Part shown: in pieces, positions 24,332 through 33,450 of the stretch
Numbering within the stretch: position 1 is the stretch's first letter
Layout of the letters: each line of letters opens with the position of its first letter
Source: JAWXUK01 sp044432725
GTDB lineage: Bacteria > Bacillota > Clostridia > Oscillospirales > Oscillospiraceae
Direction of reading: 5' to 3'
Assembly (NCBI GenBank): GCA_044432725.1
Contig: JAWXUL010000001.1
Span: 186,001 to 250,000 of the forward strand
Length of the DNA: 64,000 bases
Notes under the pieces: model-generated
The model's input: the letters and a program-made list of their open reading frames with translations, nothing else
What the model was told of the DNA's origin: nothing
Database searches by the model: none
Position numbers and translations under genes: made by a program

Positions 24332-25354
24332 CTATTTTTCCAAAGATAAGGTGACGATTTGTTCACATAATGCATCATAACTTATGCCTACTGCAGCGGC
24401 TTCTTGAGGAACCAGAGAGGTTGGTGTCATGCCAGGGAGAGTATTGATTTCTAAAAAATAAATAGTTCCATCCTCTGCCAGTATAAAATCAGCTCGGGCA
24501 ATCACAGAAAGTCCTAATATTTGAAATGCTTTCATGGCATAATTGGATAATTTCTCTGCGATATCTGCTGGGATATCTGCAGGACAAACTTCTTTTGCTA
24601 AGCCAGATTTATATTTGTTTTCTAAATCATAAAATCCGTCTTCCACAAAAATTTCTATGGGAGGAAGGGTGCGATCTCCTAAAATCGCCACTTGAATCTC
24701 TCTACCTGAAATAAATTCTTCTAAAATCACTTCCCCACCTAAAGCAAGGCAATCTGCTAAAGCTGTCTCTAGTTCTATCATATTGTTGGGGATAGAAACA
24801 CCGATGGAAGAACCAGAATTGATAGGTTTTACAACAATAGGCAAGGAGATTTCCTTTGCAAGTTTTTTGATGTTTTTTTCTGTGATTTTCATTTTTTTCC
24901 AAGGAGCAGTGGGGATTTCTCCTTGAATGAAAAGTTTTGTCAAGTTCTTATCCATTGCAAGTGCAGAGGGAAGGTGACCTGAACCTGTGTAACAAATCCC
25001 CTCTAAATCTAAAACTGCTTGCAGACGTCCATCTTCTCCACAGGATCCATGAAGCGCCAAAAAAACCAAATCGGCTTGATGACAAAGGGAAATAACACCA
25101 TTTCCAATGAAATTTTCTGAACTTTTTGTTTTTTTCAAAGATTCTAAATCGGGGATTTCTGTATTCACCTGAAAATAATTTTCTGGTATCTTTTCTTTGG
25201 ACAAGAAGGAAAAATCTTTCTCTACATCAAAATATAAATCCACCATTGCTACAGTATGCCCATTTTTTCGCAAAGCTTGGCTTACCATTGCACCAGAGGT
25301 CAAAGAAACATGGCGCTCCATGGAAAAGCCACCTGCTAAAACTAAAATTTTCAT
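24332..25354 (-). CDS. ddl: D-alanine-D-alanine ligase
   Basis: ATP-grasp ligase of 340 residues, the usual size. Visible landmarks are SMERHVSLTSG at the N-terminus, LHGSCGEDGRLQ, VVKPINSGSSIGVSIP in the ATP-binding loop, and FLEINTLPGMTPTSLVP near the C-terminus. I see no serine-to-lactate specificity marker that I can call safely; D-Ala-D-Ala is the default. First gene of the cell-wall group. Confidence 0.95.
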   Translation of the reverse strand: MKILVLAGGFSMERHVSLTSGAMVSQALRKNGHTVAMVDLYFDVEKDFSFLSKEKIPENYFQVNTEIPDLESLKKTKSSENFIGNGVISLCHQADLVFLALHGSCGEDGRLQAVLDLEGICYTGSGHLPSALAMDKNLTKLFIQGEIPTAPWKKMKITEKNIKKLAKEISLPIVVKPINSGSSIGVSIPNNMIELETALADCLALGGEVILEEFISGREIQVAILGDRTLPPIEIFVEDGFYDLENKYKSGLAKEVCPADIPADIAEKLSNYAMKAFQILGLSVIARADFILAEDGTIYFLEINTLPGMTPTSLVPQEAAAVGISYDALCEQIVTLSLEK

Positions 25355-25468
25355 GTAACACTCCTAACATCAAACAAATACTCATTTCATCTAAAAGAAA
25401 ACGGTCACTTTTTTAGAAAGAGTAAAAAATACTTCTGACTATCCTATGAAAAATTTCCTTTTTTTATC

Positions 25469-26152
25469 CTAAGCTTGTGCTTTCTCTTGTCGTTCTCGTT
25501 CTGCTTGGGACAAGCGATGATATTCCGGCAAAAGATTTTCACCACTCAGGGCATTTTCTTTTTGTCTAAAGCTTTCTTGTGCCACACCCCAAGCCATTTG
25601 TAAGCGTAAATGTGGTGGTGCAATTAAAATGTCTTCTAACTGACCGTAACATAAATCAGCCCCATCACCCAATAAAATCTTTTTTGTTTTGATATGCTTT
25701 AATTCTTCAGACAATTCGGCAATAGAAATGGCTTTATCAGGACAAAGCCGTTTAGGCACCCCTTCTTCCACAAGAAAAAGACTGGTATACACTTGATTCC
25801 GTCTGGCATCCATCACAGGCACAAGGGTATACCCTTCTAAATGGGATAGTTGCCAAGCCATAGAAGCAAGGGTAGAACAAGGTATGCAAGGAATATCGCC
25901 TGACATAGATAAGCCTTTGATAGTAGCAAGACCAATACGCAAACCTGTAAAAGAGCCAGGGCCCACAGCAACAGCCAGACAATCAATTTCCTGTAAAGTG
26001 ACTTCACTTTTCGATAAAACATCAATGATGAGAGGAAGTAAGGTCTTGCTATGGGTTAATCCACTGTTCAAAAAATATTGTGCCAGCAAGTTTTCCCCTT
26101 CACACAGTGCCACAGAACAAGCATTTGCTGAAGACTCTAAGGCTAAAACCAT
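25469..26152 (-). CDS. tsaB: tRNA threonylcarbamoyladenosine synthesis protein TsaB
   Basis: Non-catalytic partner of TsaD for t6A37 modification. The 227-residue ASKHA-fold protein begins LALESSANACSVAL and contains VGPGSFTGLRIGLATIKGL, the clearest TsaB signature. It ends in a charged helix. It starts one base after the ispF stop. TsaC is at 13962-14972; tsaD and tsaE are not in the window. Confidence 0.94.
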   Translation of the reverse strand: MVLALESSANACSVALCEGENLLAQYFLNSGLTHSKTLLPLIIDVLSKSEVTLQEIDCLAVAVGPGSFTGLRIGLATIKGLSMSGDIPCIPCSTLASMAWQLSHLEGYTLVPVMDARRNQVYTSLFLVEEGVPKRLCPDKAISIAELSEELKHIKTKKILLGDGADLCYGQLEDILIAPPHLRLQMAWGVAQESFRQKENALSGENLLPEYHRLSQAERERQEKAQA

Positions 26153-26153
26153 T

Positions 26154-26630
26154 TTAATTCTTCCTCTCTAACAAACACACTGCATGAGCAGCCATGCCCT
26201 CTCCGATTCCTGTGAAACCAAGTCCTTCTTCCGTAGTTGCTTTTATGCTAACAGCATCCACAGAAATCATCAAAGCTTCTGCGATATTTTCTCGCATAGT
26301 AAGAATATAAGGTGAAAGTTTCGGTTCCTCTGCTATAATAGTGGCATCTATATTCCCCACCGTATATCCGTTCTTTTCCAATAATTCTCTGACATCCATC
26401 AGCAAAAGAACACTATCAGCATCTTTATATATTTCCTGTGTGTCAGGGAAATATTTTCCAATATCTCCCAAGGCTGCTGCCCCCAACAAAGCGTCCATAA
26501 TACTATGAACGAGCACATCTGCATCAGAATGACCTAACAAGCCTTTTTCAAAAGGAATATACTCTCCTCCTAAAATAAGCAAGCGTCCTTTAACAAGACG
26601 ATGAACATCATAACCTTGTCCAATTCTCAT
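26154..26630 (-). CDS. ispF: 2-C-methyl-D-erythritol 2,4-cyclodiphosphate synthase
   Basis: MEP-pathway enzyme that cyclises CDP-ME 2-phosphate. The 158 residues include metal ligands in GQGYDVHRL (Asp8, His10) and LLGHSDADVLVHSIMDALLG, and ATTEEGLGFTGIGEGMAAHA near the end. ATG 26630 overlaps the ispD stop by one base; a GTG one codon earlier is possible. Forms a tight ispD-ispF-tsaB unit. Confidence 0.96.
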   Translation of the reverse strand: MRIGQGYDVHRLVKGRLLILGGEYIPFEKGLLGHSDADVLVHSIMDALLGAAALGDIGKYFPDTQEIYKDADSVLLLMDVRELLEKNGYTVGNIDATIIAEEPKLSPYILTMRENIAEALMISVDAVSIKATTEEGLGFTGIGEGMAAHAVCLLERKN

Positions 26631-27355
26631 CACATTTCCTCCAATAAACTTTTAGCAATAGTCAAATCCAAGGGGGTTGTTATTTTTATGTTACGTCTAT
26701 CCCCTTCTGTTAATGTTACTTTCATACCCAATCGTTCCACTGCAGAACAATCATCCGTCAGAGGGACATTTTCCTCCACTGCTTTTGCTAACGCTGCCTG
26801 AATCAAACTTGACTCGAAAACTTGTGGAGTTTGCACAGCGAACAAGCGATCTCTATCCAAAGTTTTCTCTACCAACCCATCTTTTGCCAATTTTATGGTA
26901 TCAGTCACAGGAATTGCTGGAGCTGCTGCACCACTACGCTCTCCTGCTAAAAGGACTGCTTTCAAAACATTTTGACTTAAAAAAGGTCTTGCACCGTCAT
27001 GTATTCCGATGATATTTGCATTCTCTCGGACTTCTCCTACACCAATCAGGACGGAATCACGACGGGTTTTTCCGCCAACTAAAATCTTGCTCGCCTTATC
27101 AATTTCAAATTCTTTGCATAATTTTCCTAAATCCACAATCAAATCTTCTCTTGTCACGATGATAATCTCATGGACCAAATCACATTGATTCAAAGCTTCC
27201 AAAGTATGGGCTAGAATCGGCTTGCCACCTATTTCTACCAGAATTTTATCAATTCCCTCCATGCGAGAAGCATTACCAGCAGCAGGCACTATGACAGAAC
27301 AAATACATTCTTTTTGTTTTTCTTTACGACCAAATTTTTTCAGTAATTTTATCAT
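26630..27355 (-). CDS. ispD: 2-C-methyl-D-erythritol 4-phosphate cytidylyltransferase
   Basis: Third MEP-pathway step, forming CDP-ME. The 241-residue protein carries a roughly 20-residue basic N-terminal extension before SVIVPAAGNASRM, the nucleotide-binding loop; VGGKTRRDSV and IHDGARPF are further family motifs. Followed immediately by ispF. A minimal 56-base gap separates it from carD, which contains the carD terminator. Confidence 0.96.
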   Translation of the reverse strand: MIKLLKKFGRKEKQKECICSVIVPAAGNASRMEGIDKILVEIGGKPILAHTLEALNQCDLVHEIIIVTREDLIVDLGKLCKEFEIDKASKILVGGKTRRDSVLIGVGEVRENANIIGIHDGARPFLSQNVLKAVLLAGERSGAAAPAIPVTDTIKLAKDGLVEKTLDRDRLFAVQTPQVFESSLIQAALAKAVEENVPLTDDCSAVERLGMKVTLTEGDRRNIKITTPLDLTIAKSLLEEM

Positions 27356-27371
27356 AGTGCCTCCTTTACAG

Positions 27372-27399
27372 AAAAAAAGAGCCTATTGACTCTTTTTTT
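27372..27399 (-). terminator. Terminator after carD
   Basis: A 10-base A/T-rich stem, AAAAAAAGAG (27372-27381) and CTCTTTTTTT (27390-27399), with an 8-base loop. It lies 13 bases after the carD stop on the minus strand and before ispD. Because the stem itself supplies the T-run it could work in both directions. Confidence 0.7.
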
Positions 27400-27411
27400 T
27401 GGTGGGATATA

Positions 27412-27882
27412 TCAAGCCAAAGCCTTGTCTAATTCTTGTTCCATTTCTTCATAAGTAGAATCTTTGGACAGTACAATTTCAGAAATCAAAATTTGACGAG
27501 CAAAGTGAAGCATTTTTCTTTCTCCTGTAGAGAGTCCCTTTGCCTTGTCTCTCAGAGTCAGACTTTTCACGACACGAGCCACCTCGAACAAGTCTCCACT
27601 TTTCAGTCTATCCATATTATCCCGATATCGCTTATTCCAATTTTGTGTTTCTTCCTCTTCTGCTTGCCCCAAAGAAGAAAGCACTTCATCTGCTTCTAAT
27701 GCCGAAAGTACATATCGTATTTCTACTTCTGTATTCACAGGAATCATCACGTCCATCGTATTCACCATCAATTTTAAAACATAAAACTCACGGTCAATCC
27801 CATCAATCTTCTCGTCCACAATTCCGTCTATCACGCCAGCACCATGAGTGGGATGAGAAATTTTATCGCCTTTTACAAACAT
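27412..27882 (-). CDS. CarD-family transcriptional regulator
   Basis: 156 residues with the CarD/TRCF RNA-polymerase interaction domain at the N-terminus (GDKISHPTHGAGVIDGIVDE) and a helical DNA-binding C-terminal part (LSTGERKMLHFARQILISE). CarD proteins contact the RNA polymerase beta subunit and stabilise open complexes. A promoter with TTGACA and TATATT lies about 80 bases upstream. In Clostridia it commonly precedes ispD, as here. Confidence 0.93.
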   Translation of the reverse strand: MFVKGDKISHPTHGAGVIDGIVDEKIDGIDREFYVLKLMVNTMDVMIPVNTEVEIRYVLSALEADEVLSSLGQAEEEETQNWNKRYRDNMDRLKSGDLFEVARVVKSLTLRDKAKGLSTGERKMLHFARQILISEIVLSKDSTYEEMEQELDKALA

Positions 27883-27957
27883 AGGTCTACCTCCTTATTC
27901 TATCTCGATTATATCAAAATAACGAGTATAAATCTAGGTTTTATCGTCGTTTGTAAA

Positions 27958-27986
27958 AATATAATATAAGAAATGAACATTGTCAA
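27958..27986 (-). promoter_or_regulatory. Sigma-A-type promoter of carD
   Basis: Minus strand TTGACA (27986-27981), 17-base spacer, TATATT (27963-27958). It is about 76 bases upstream of the carD ATG, after the ispH-S1 stem-loop. Confidence 0.7.
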
Positions 27987-28015
27987 AAAATGTTTTTCCA
28001 AAAATCCATATGTAA

Positions 28016-28046
28016 TTCTACATCCTCACAAAAGGAGGATGTAGAA
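28016..28046 (-). terminator. Stem-loop after ispH-S1
   Basis: A perfect 12-base stem, TTCTACATCCTC (28016-28027) and complement 28035-28046, with a 7-base loop. It lies 11 bases beyond the ispH-S1 stop. The minus-strand tract after it (TTACATATGG) is poor in U, so termination may be weak; it could instead protect the 3' end. Confidence 0.6.
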
Positions 28047-28056
28047 AACAACGCAC

Positions 28057-29985
28057 TTAATCGTCTTGATAATCGCTATCATCCATCATCAAGGCACTCA
28101 TAGAAAGAGAAACCTTTTTACGATCTGTGTCAATATCAGTAATTTGCACAGAAACAGTCTCCCCTTCTTTCACAATATCGCTTGGTTTTTCCACACGATG
28201 TGTTGCCATTTGAGAAATATGGATCAGTCCATCCACGCCAGGAACGACTTCAGCGAAAGCACCAAAAGTCATTAATTTTACAACACGAACATCTGCAGTG
28301 TCGCCAATGGCATATTTTTCAACAAAATTTGCCCAAGGATCTTGAGAGTGATCTTTCATGCCCAAAGAGATTTTTCTCTTTTCCATATCAGCAGAAAGAA
28401 CAAAAACTTCTACAGAATCACCAACACTCACCACTTCAGAAGGATGTTTCACACGTTTCCAAGAAAGTTCGGAAATATGCACCATACCATCCACACCGCC
28501 GATGTCCACAAATGCACCGTAAGAGGTAAGGGATTTCACTTCGCCTGTGTAATGTTTGCCTTCAGCAATTTCGTCCCAGACCTTTTGTGCAGCTTCTGCA
28601 CGAGCAGCACGGCTCACACGGCTGATAGAACCCACCACACGGCGACGAGAACGATTTACTTCAGTAATCACCAAAGTAACTTTTTGTTTAAGCAGTTCTG
28701 ACATGGCAGCTTCACGAGGCAAGCCAGTTTGAGAAGCAGGAACAAAAACACGAACGCCCATGACGAAAACCACAACACCACCACGATTTTCCTCAGTGAC
28801 AATGCCTTCTACTGGTTCTCCAGACTCTTGGACAGCTTCGATTTTTTCCCAGCCCTTTACCACGTCTAAACGCTTTTTGGATAAGGTAATCACACCCTCT
28901 TGGTCGTTGACACGAACCACAAAGGTTTCGATTTCTTCGCCAACTTTTACCATGTCTTCTACTTTCATAGAAGGGTCATCGCTTAGCTCTGAAACAGGGA
29001 TAAAGCCAGCATGTTTCGTCCCAAGATCCACATGGATCTCGTTTGGTGTGATACTTGTGACAACACCAGTTACCTTATCTCCCGTATTCAAAGTTTTGAT
29101 TGATTTTTCCAGCATTTCTGCAAAGGATTCTTCAATCTCCATAATTTCTTCGCTCATCTTATTACAGACCTCCTTAATTATCCACTGTGGTGTGGATGCA
29201 CCAGCAGTGATTCCGACTTTATATTGTGCTGAAAGTTTGGGCAAGTTCTCTGGATTGGCAATGAAAAATGTTTTGTCACAAATTTCTTCGCACAGCTGGG
29301 CAAGGTGTCGTGCGTTGGCACTTTCCTTGTCTCCAACGACCACCATGGCATCACAATTTCTTGCTATGGCACATGCCTCTTCCTGACGAATATATGTCGC
29401 TCTACATATTGTATCAAAAAATTCTCCATTCGTCCACTGTTTTTTTACAATTTCTATGCACTCTATCCAAATTTTCTTGGACAAGGTGGTTTGAGATACA
29501 AAAACTAAAGGAGAATTATCTGTTTCTTTGTGCATTTTGATGAACTCTTCCATTTTCTGGGGAGACTCAATCAAAATGTAATCGTTACACCATCCAGAAA
29601 TTGCCACCACTTCGGGATGATCAGCAACACCCACAATGACAATTTTTTTTCCTTCTCGGTTTTTTTCTTTGACAATTTTATGAATCTGAGAAACCTTGGG
29701 ACAGGTGGCATCAACAATAATCGCTTTTTTTTGAAGCAAATTTTCATGGACAGATCGACCCTCTCCATGAGAGCGAATCACCACTGCTTGCCCCTCTTTC
29801 ACTTGAGAAACGTCAGTTACAATCCCCAGTCCCAACGCAGTCAATTTATCTATCACCGATTGATTGTGGATGATTGCACCTAGCATAACAGCGTCATCAT
29901 ATTTCTGGGCTGCCTCTTCTGCCAGAGCCACAGCAGACTTTACACCGAAACAAAAACCTGCAGATTCTGCTAACGTCACAGTCAT
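28057..29985 (-). CDS. ispH: IspH (HMBPP reductase) fused to ribosomal protein S1 domains
   Basis: A 642-residue bifunctional protein. Residues 1-280 are IspH, the last MEP-pathway enzyme, with the three [4Fe-4S] cysteines C12 (GFCFGVKSA), C95 (DATCPKV) and C194 (DTICRAT). From about 300 four S1 RNA-binding repeats follow; the third and fourth carry SYGAFVDIGGVDGMVHISEL and FGAFAEVVPGVDGLIHISQM. This fusion is known in Clostridia, where it replaces a separate rpsA. Overlaps the plsC stop by ATGA in the cmk-plsC-ispH operon. Confidence 0.96.
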   Translation of the reverse strand: MTVTLAESAGFCFGVKSAVALAEEAAQKYDDAVMLGAIIHNQSVIDKLTALGLGIVTDVSQVKEGQAVVIRSHGEGRSVHENLLQKKAIIVDATCPKVSQIHKIVKEKNREGKKIVIVGVADHPEVVAISGWCNDYILIESPQKMEEFIKMHKETDNSPLVFVSQTTLSKKIWIECIEIVKKQWTNGEFFDTICRATYIRQEEACAIARNCDAMVVVGDKESANARHLAQLCEEICDKTFFIANPENLPKLSAQYKVGITAGASTPQWIIKEVCNKMSEEIMEIEESFAEMLEKSIKTLNTGDKVTGVVTSITPNEIHVDLGTKHAGFIPVSELSDDPSMKVEDMVKVGEEIETFVVRVNDQEGVITLSKKRLDVVKGWEKIEAVQESGEPVEGIVTEENRGGVVVFVMGVRVFVPASQTGLPREAAMSELLKQKVTLVITEVNRSRRRVVGSISRVSRAARAEAAQKVWDEIAEGKHYTGEVKSLTSYGAFVDIGGVDGMVHISELSWKRVKHPSEVVSVGDSVEVFVLSADMEKRKISLGMKDHSQDPWANFVEKYAIGDTADVRVVKLMTFGAFAEVVPGVDGLIHISQMATHRVEKPSDIVKEGETVSVQITDIDTDRKKVSLSMSALMMDDSDYQDD

Positions 29986-30602
29986 GATTTCTTTGTCCTT
30001 TCATCTTCTTGACGAAGTAGGTCAATGCGTCGCATAATTTCCTGTGTAATGGACTCCAGCTCTTCTGGTGTGGGCTTTTTACCTGCAATTTCAGGGGTGT
30101 AAGAAGGGCCGATTCTGACCACATTCCAACGAAAACGAGACTTGTGTCGGGGGATATACATGGGAATGATGGGGGCTTGACCACGAACAGCGAAAAAAGC
30201 AGCACCTGTTTTGGGATCTGTACCTTCTTCCCCCTCTGCTTTTCTTGTCCCTTCCGGATAAATGAGCAATTTTCTCTCTTCTTTCAAACAAGAAAGAGCC
30301 GCTTTGATGGATTTGGTCTCTGCCTTTGCTCTGTCCACAAAGATAGCACCACCCCATTCTAAAATCTGTCCAATCACAGGGACATAACGCATTTCTATCT
30401 TGGAAAAAGGCTGGACATCATATTTGAGCGTCATGGCAAAACAAGCAATGACAGGGTCACTGTTTGCTGTATGGTTTCCACAAATCAAAGCACCACCTTT
30501 GGGAATATGCTCTCTCCCTATAAATTTTAAGGGAGGGAAAAAGAGGAGAAAAGCCAATCGAGAGGTAAAGAAAATGATACGATACCAAATATATCTTGTC
30601 AT
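29982..30602 (-). CDS. plsC: 1-acyl-sn-glycerol-3-phosphate acyltransferase
   Basis: Makes phosphatidic acid in the membrane. The 206-residue protein has a hydrophobic N-terminus (IIFFTSRLAFLLFFPPL), the catalytic HxxxxD at 44-49 (HTANSD), and the YPEGTR substrate motif. The ends overlap cmk and ispH-S1 by ATGA, giving a fully coupled operon. Confidence 0.95.
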   Translation of the reverse strand: MTRYIWYRIIFFTSRLAFLLFFPPLKFIGREHIPKGGALICGNHTANSDPVIACFAMTLKYDVQPFSKIEMRYVPVIGQILEWGGAIFVDRAKAETKSIKAALSCLKEERKLLIYPEGTRKAEGEEGTDPKTGAAFFAVRGQAPIIPMYIPRHKSRFRWNVVRIGPSYTPEIAGKKPTPEELESITQEIMRRIDLLRQEDERTKKS

Positions 30603-31264
30603 TTGGCAAGCTCCTCCTGAATTAGTTTTAACATATATTGGAAACTTTCTTGGAAATCCATGTCAGAGGTGTCAACTAAAAAGGCTGTCTCAACTTGACG
30701 CAAAGGAGCAATTTCTCGATTGATATCCCGATGATCTCTTCCTGTAATTTCCAGTAAAATATCATCAAAACTGACAGATTCCCCCCGTTCTTCCAATTCT
30801 TTCACCCGACGTTTGGCACGTTCTTCTGCAGAAGCTGTCAGAAAAATTTTAATATCTGCATTGGGCAAGACAACTGTGGCGATGTCTCTCCCATCCATAA
30901 TTACATCATAATTTTCTGCTGTTTCTCGTTGGATTTCTAATAAAAAATCACGTACATCAGGGATAGAAGCTACCTTTGATGTCATTTTTGACACTTCATT
31001 GGCTCGAATTGCTGTTGTGATGTCTTTGCCATTCAAGAACATTCGTTGCAATCCTGATTCGTCATAACGAATCGTTACTTTAAATTGTGCCAATGTCTCT
31101 TGATTGATCTCGCTGAAAGGAACATCACTTTCTAGCAGACCAAGAGTCAGGCTGCGATAGATAGCCCCTGTGTCCACATAACGATAGCCCAAAGCTTCAG
31201 ATAATTGCCGAGCCAAGGTGCTTTTTCCAGCACCGGAAGGTCCGTCTAATGCAATACTAATCAT
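30599..31264 (-). CDS. cmk: Cytidylate kinase
   Basis: Phosphorylates CMP and dCMP. 221 residues with P-loop GPSGAGKST at 8-16, RYVDTGAIYRSLTL, MDGRDIATVVLPNADIKIFL and the arginine-rich lid RAKRRVKEL. Start overlaps the HI0933 gene by 8 bases. Confidence 0.97.
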   Translation of the reverse strand: MISIALDGPSGAGKSTLARQLSEALGYRYVDTGAIYRSLTLGLLESDVPFSEINQETLAQFKVTIRYDESGLQRMFLNGKDITTAIRANEVSKMTSKVASIPDVRDFLLEIQRETAENYDVIMDGRDIATVVLPNADIKIFLTASAEERAKRRVKELEERGESVSFDDILLEITGRDHRDINREIAPLRQVETAFLVDTSDMDFQESFQYMLKLIQEELAK

Positions 31265-32507
31265 TTTTTATATCCTCTCTTTCACTTGCTGATTTCCCAG
31301 CCAAAAAGCCTGTTGACCAAGCAATTTGCAAATTGAATCCCCCAGTATAAGCGTCCAAATCCAAAAGCTCTCCAGCCAAGAATAATCCCTCTACCTTTTT
31401 TGATTCCATGGTTTTGGGATTGACTTCTTTCACCGATACCCCTCCCGCTGTGACCACTGCTTCTTCTAAGGGGCGAGGTTGCTCCACTGTAAGACGAAAG
31501 CTTTTCAAGGCTTCTAGCAATCTAAGGCGTTCTGCCTTCCTTACTTCATGCCCTTTGCGATGATGTGCTATCTGGACATAATTTGCCATCACAGGCACCA
31601 TCAATCGTGGCAGAAGATTGGGTAGAATATTTAAAATATCACGATTTGCGTGTTCTGTCAATTCTCGTAATAAGCGTTCGTCCAACTGTTCTTCTGTTAA
31701 GGCAGGCTTAAAATCAATATAACAGGTATAATGTTCCTGATCCCATGCTCTCATATGGGTACTGGCACTCAGCACCAAAGGTCCTGAAATACCAAAATGA
31801 GTGAACAAAAGCTCTCCTTGCTGAGAGAATATGGTTTTTTTCTTGCTGTTTTTCACTTTAAATCCCACATTTTTCAAAGACAAGCCTTGCAAGTCTTTAC
31901 AAAAGCTTTCTTTGATTTCCAAGGGAATTAAACTGGGATACAGTGGCACAATGCTATGACCTAAGGATTCTGCAAAGTGATATCCATCCCCTGTGGACCC
32001 CGTCTTTGGATAGGACACACCACCTGTTGCCAAAATCAGCTTTTTCCCTTGATATTTCGACTCTTCCCCAAAGACAGTGAAAAGATCATCTTTCTCCACT
32101 TCCAAGGCTCTGTCTTCTCGAATGAATACTTTTGATTTCCGTAGTTCTCTCAGCAAACAGTCGATGATATCTGTCGCCTTGTCCGATTCTGGAAACACCC
32201 GATTTCCACGCTCTACTTTTAAGGGCACCCCACGAGAAGTGAAAAATTCCTCGGTGGCTTCTGGAGGAAATTGGCTGATTCCACTATGCAGAAATTTAGC
32301 ATTACAGCATAAATTTTCTAAAAACACTTTGGTATCGCAATGATTTGTCACATTACAGCGACCTTTGCCCGTGATATAAATCTTCCGTCCCACCTTGGGG
32401 TTACGCTCTAAAAGCAATACTTTCGCACCTTGTGCCCCTGCTGTGATTGCCGCCATCATCCCTGCAGCGCCACCACCAATTACGATTACATCATATATTA
32501 AAGTCAT
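31257..32507 (-). CDS. HI0933/YhiN-family FAD-dependent oxidoreductase
   Basis: A 416-residue flavoprotein. An N-terminal dinucleotide-binding loop IGGGAAGMMAA is at 10-20, followed by GRKIYITGKGRCNVTN, the family signature, and ATGGVSYPKTGSTGDGY; the C-terminus has LFLAGELLDLDAYTGGFNLQ. The substrate is unknown. Commonly precedes cmk in Clostridia. Start is ATG 32507 with AAGGAA upstream, not the longer frame overlapping the regulator. Confidence 0.92.
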   Translation of the reverse strand: MTLIYDVIVIGGGAAGMMAAITAGAQGAKVLLLERNPKVGRKIYITGKGRCNVTNHCDTKVFLENLCCNAKFLHSGISQFPPEATEEFFTSRGVPLKVERGNRVFPESDKATDIIDCLLRELRKSKVFIREDRALEVEKDDLFTVFGEESKYQGKKLILATGGVSYPKTGSTGDGYHFAESLGHSIVPLYPSLIPLEIKESFCKDLQGLSLKNVGFKVKNSKKKTIFSQQGELLFTHFGISGPLVLSASTHMRAWDQEHYTCYIDFKPALTEEQLDERLLRELTEHANRDILNILPNLLPRLMVPVMANYVQIAHHRKGHEVRKAERLRLLEALKSFRLTVEQPRPLEEAVVTAGGVSVKEVNPKTMESKKVEGLFLAGELLDLDAYTGGFNLQIAWSTGFLAGKSASEREDIKND

Positions 32508-32511
32508 GGTA

Positions 32512-33369
32512 TTATTCCTTTGTCTTTTCGAAAACATGATATGCTTCCCAAAGACCTTCTAATTTTTCAAAAGTTTCTGACAAATCTTTTTTTGTTTCTC
32601 TGCTGATGGCTACAATCAAAGCATTGACTAAACTAAGTGGTGCCACCAAAGAGTCAACAAAAGACACCATTTCACTGCGAGCCATTAAAGTATAAGAAGA
32701 AATCGCTGCCAAGGGAGACATTTCACAGTCAGTAATGGCAATCGTGGTTGCCCCACGATCCTTGGCATACTCCATTGCTTGCACAGTCACATGGGAATAT
32801 CTTGGAAAACTAATACCCACCACCACGTCTTCTGGGGTCAAACGGAACAATTTTCCAAAGGGATCCTCGTTCCCATGAACCAGTATTACATTATCAAAAA
32901 GAAGGTTTAAGTAGAAATTCAAAAAGGAAATAACCCCCCCAGTGGAACGGTTCCCAATGAGATAGATCTTATTGGCTTCCACAATGGTTTTCACAGAAGC
33001 ATCAAAAACTTCCATATCCATTTCTTCTAAAGTGAGACGAATTTTCTCCATATCAGAGCCGAGAACAGATTCTACAATATTTCCTTTTTCAATACGGCTA
33101 TTGGACACTTGAATCCGTTGTACAGAAGTCAAACGATTTCGAATCATTTTTTGCAAAGCACGTTGCATATCCGGATAACCATCATAACCAATTTGTGCAG
33201 CAAAACGAACCACAGTGGATTCACTGATTTCCACTATCTCGCCCAATTTACTGGCTGTCATAAAGGCAGCTTTGTCGTAATTTTCTAAAATATATCGTGC
33301 GATGGCTCTTTGGCCCTTAGATAATTGGGACATATTTTCTTCTATGATTTGTAGCGTATTGTCATTCAT
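32512..33369 (-). CDS. MurR/RpiR-family transcriptional regulator
   Basis: 285 residues: an N-terminal RpiR helix-turn-helix domain (KLGEIVEISESTVVRFAAQIG) and a C-terminal SIS sugar-phosphate-binding domain (IYLIGNRSTGGVISFLNFYL, VGISFPRYSHVTVQAMEYA). Such proteins sense phosphosugars. No sugar catabolic operon is nearby, so the target is unknown. I start at ATG 33369, 9 bases after AAGGA, rather than two upstream ATGs. Confidence 0.92.
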   Translation of the reverse strand: MNDNTLQIIEENMSQLSKGQRAIARYILENYDKAAFMTASKLGEIVEISESTVVRFAAQIGYDGYPDMQRALQKMIRNRLTSVQRIQVSNSRIEKGNIVESVLGSDMEKIRLTLEEMDMEVFDASVKTIVEANKIYLIGNRSTGGVISFLNFYLNLLFDNVILVHGNEDPFGKLFRLTPEDVVVGISFPRYSHVTVQAMEYAKDRGATTIAITDCEMSPLAAISSYTLMARSEMVSFVDSLVAPLSLVNALIVAISRETKKDLSETFEKLEGLWEAYHVFEKTKE

Positions 33370-33450
33370 TTTGTTCATTCCTTTTCTCATTAAAAGATTT
33401 TTATCGAGGATCTATAAAAACGCTTGGTGACAAGAGTATAATTTTTTCTA

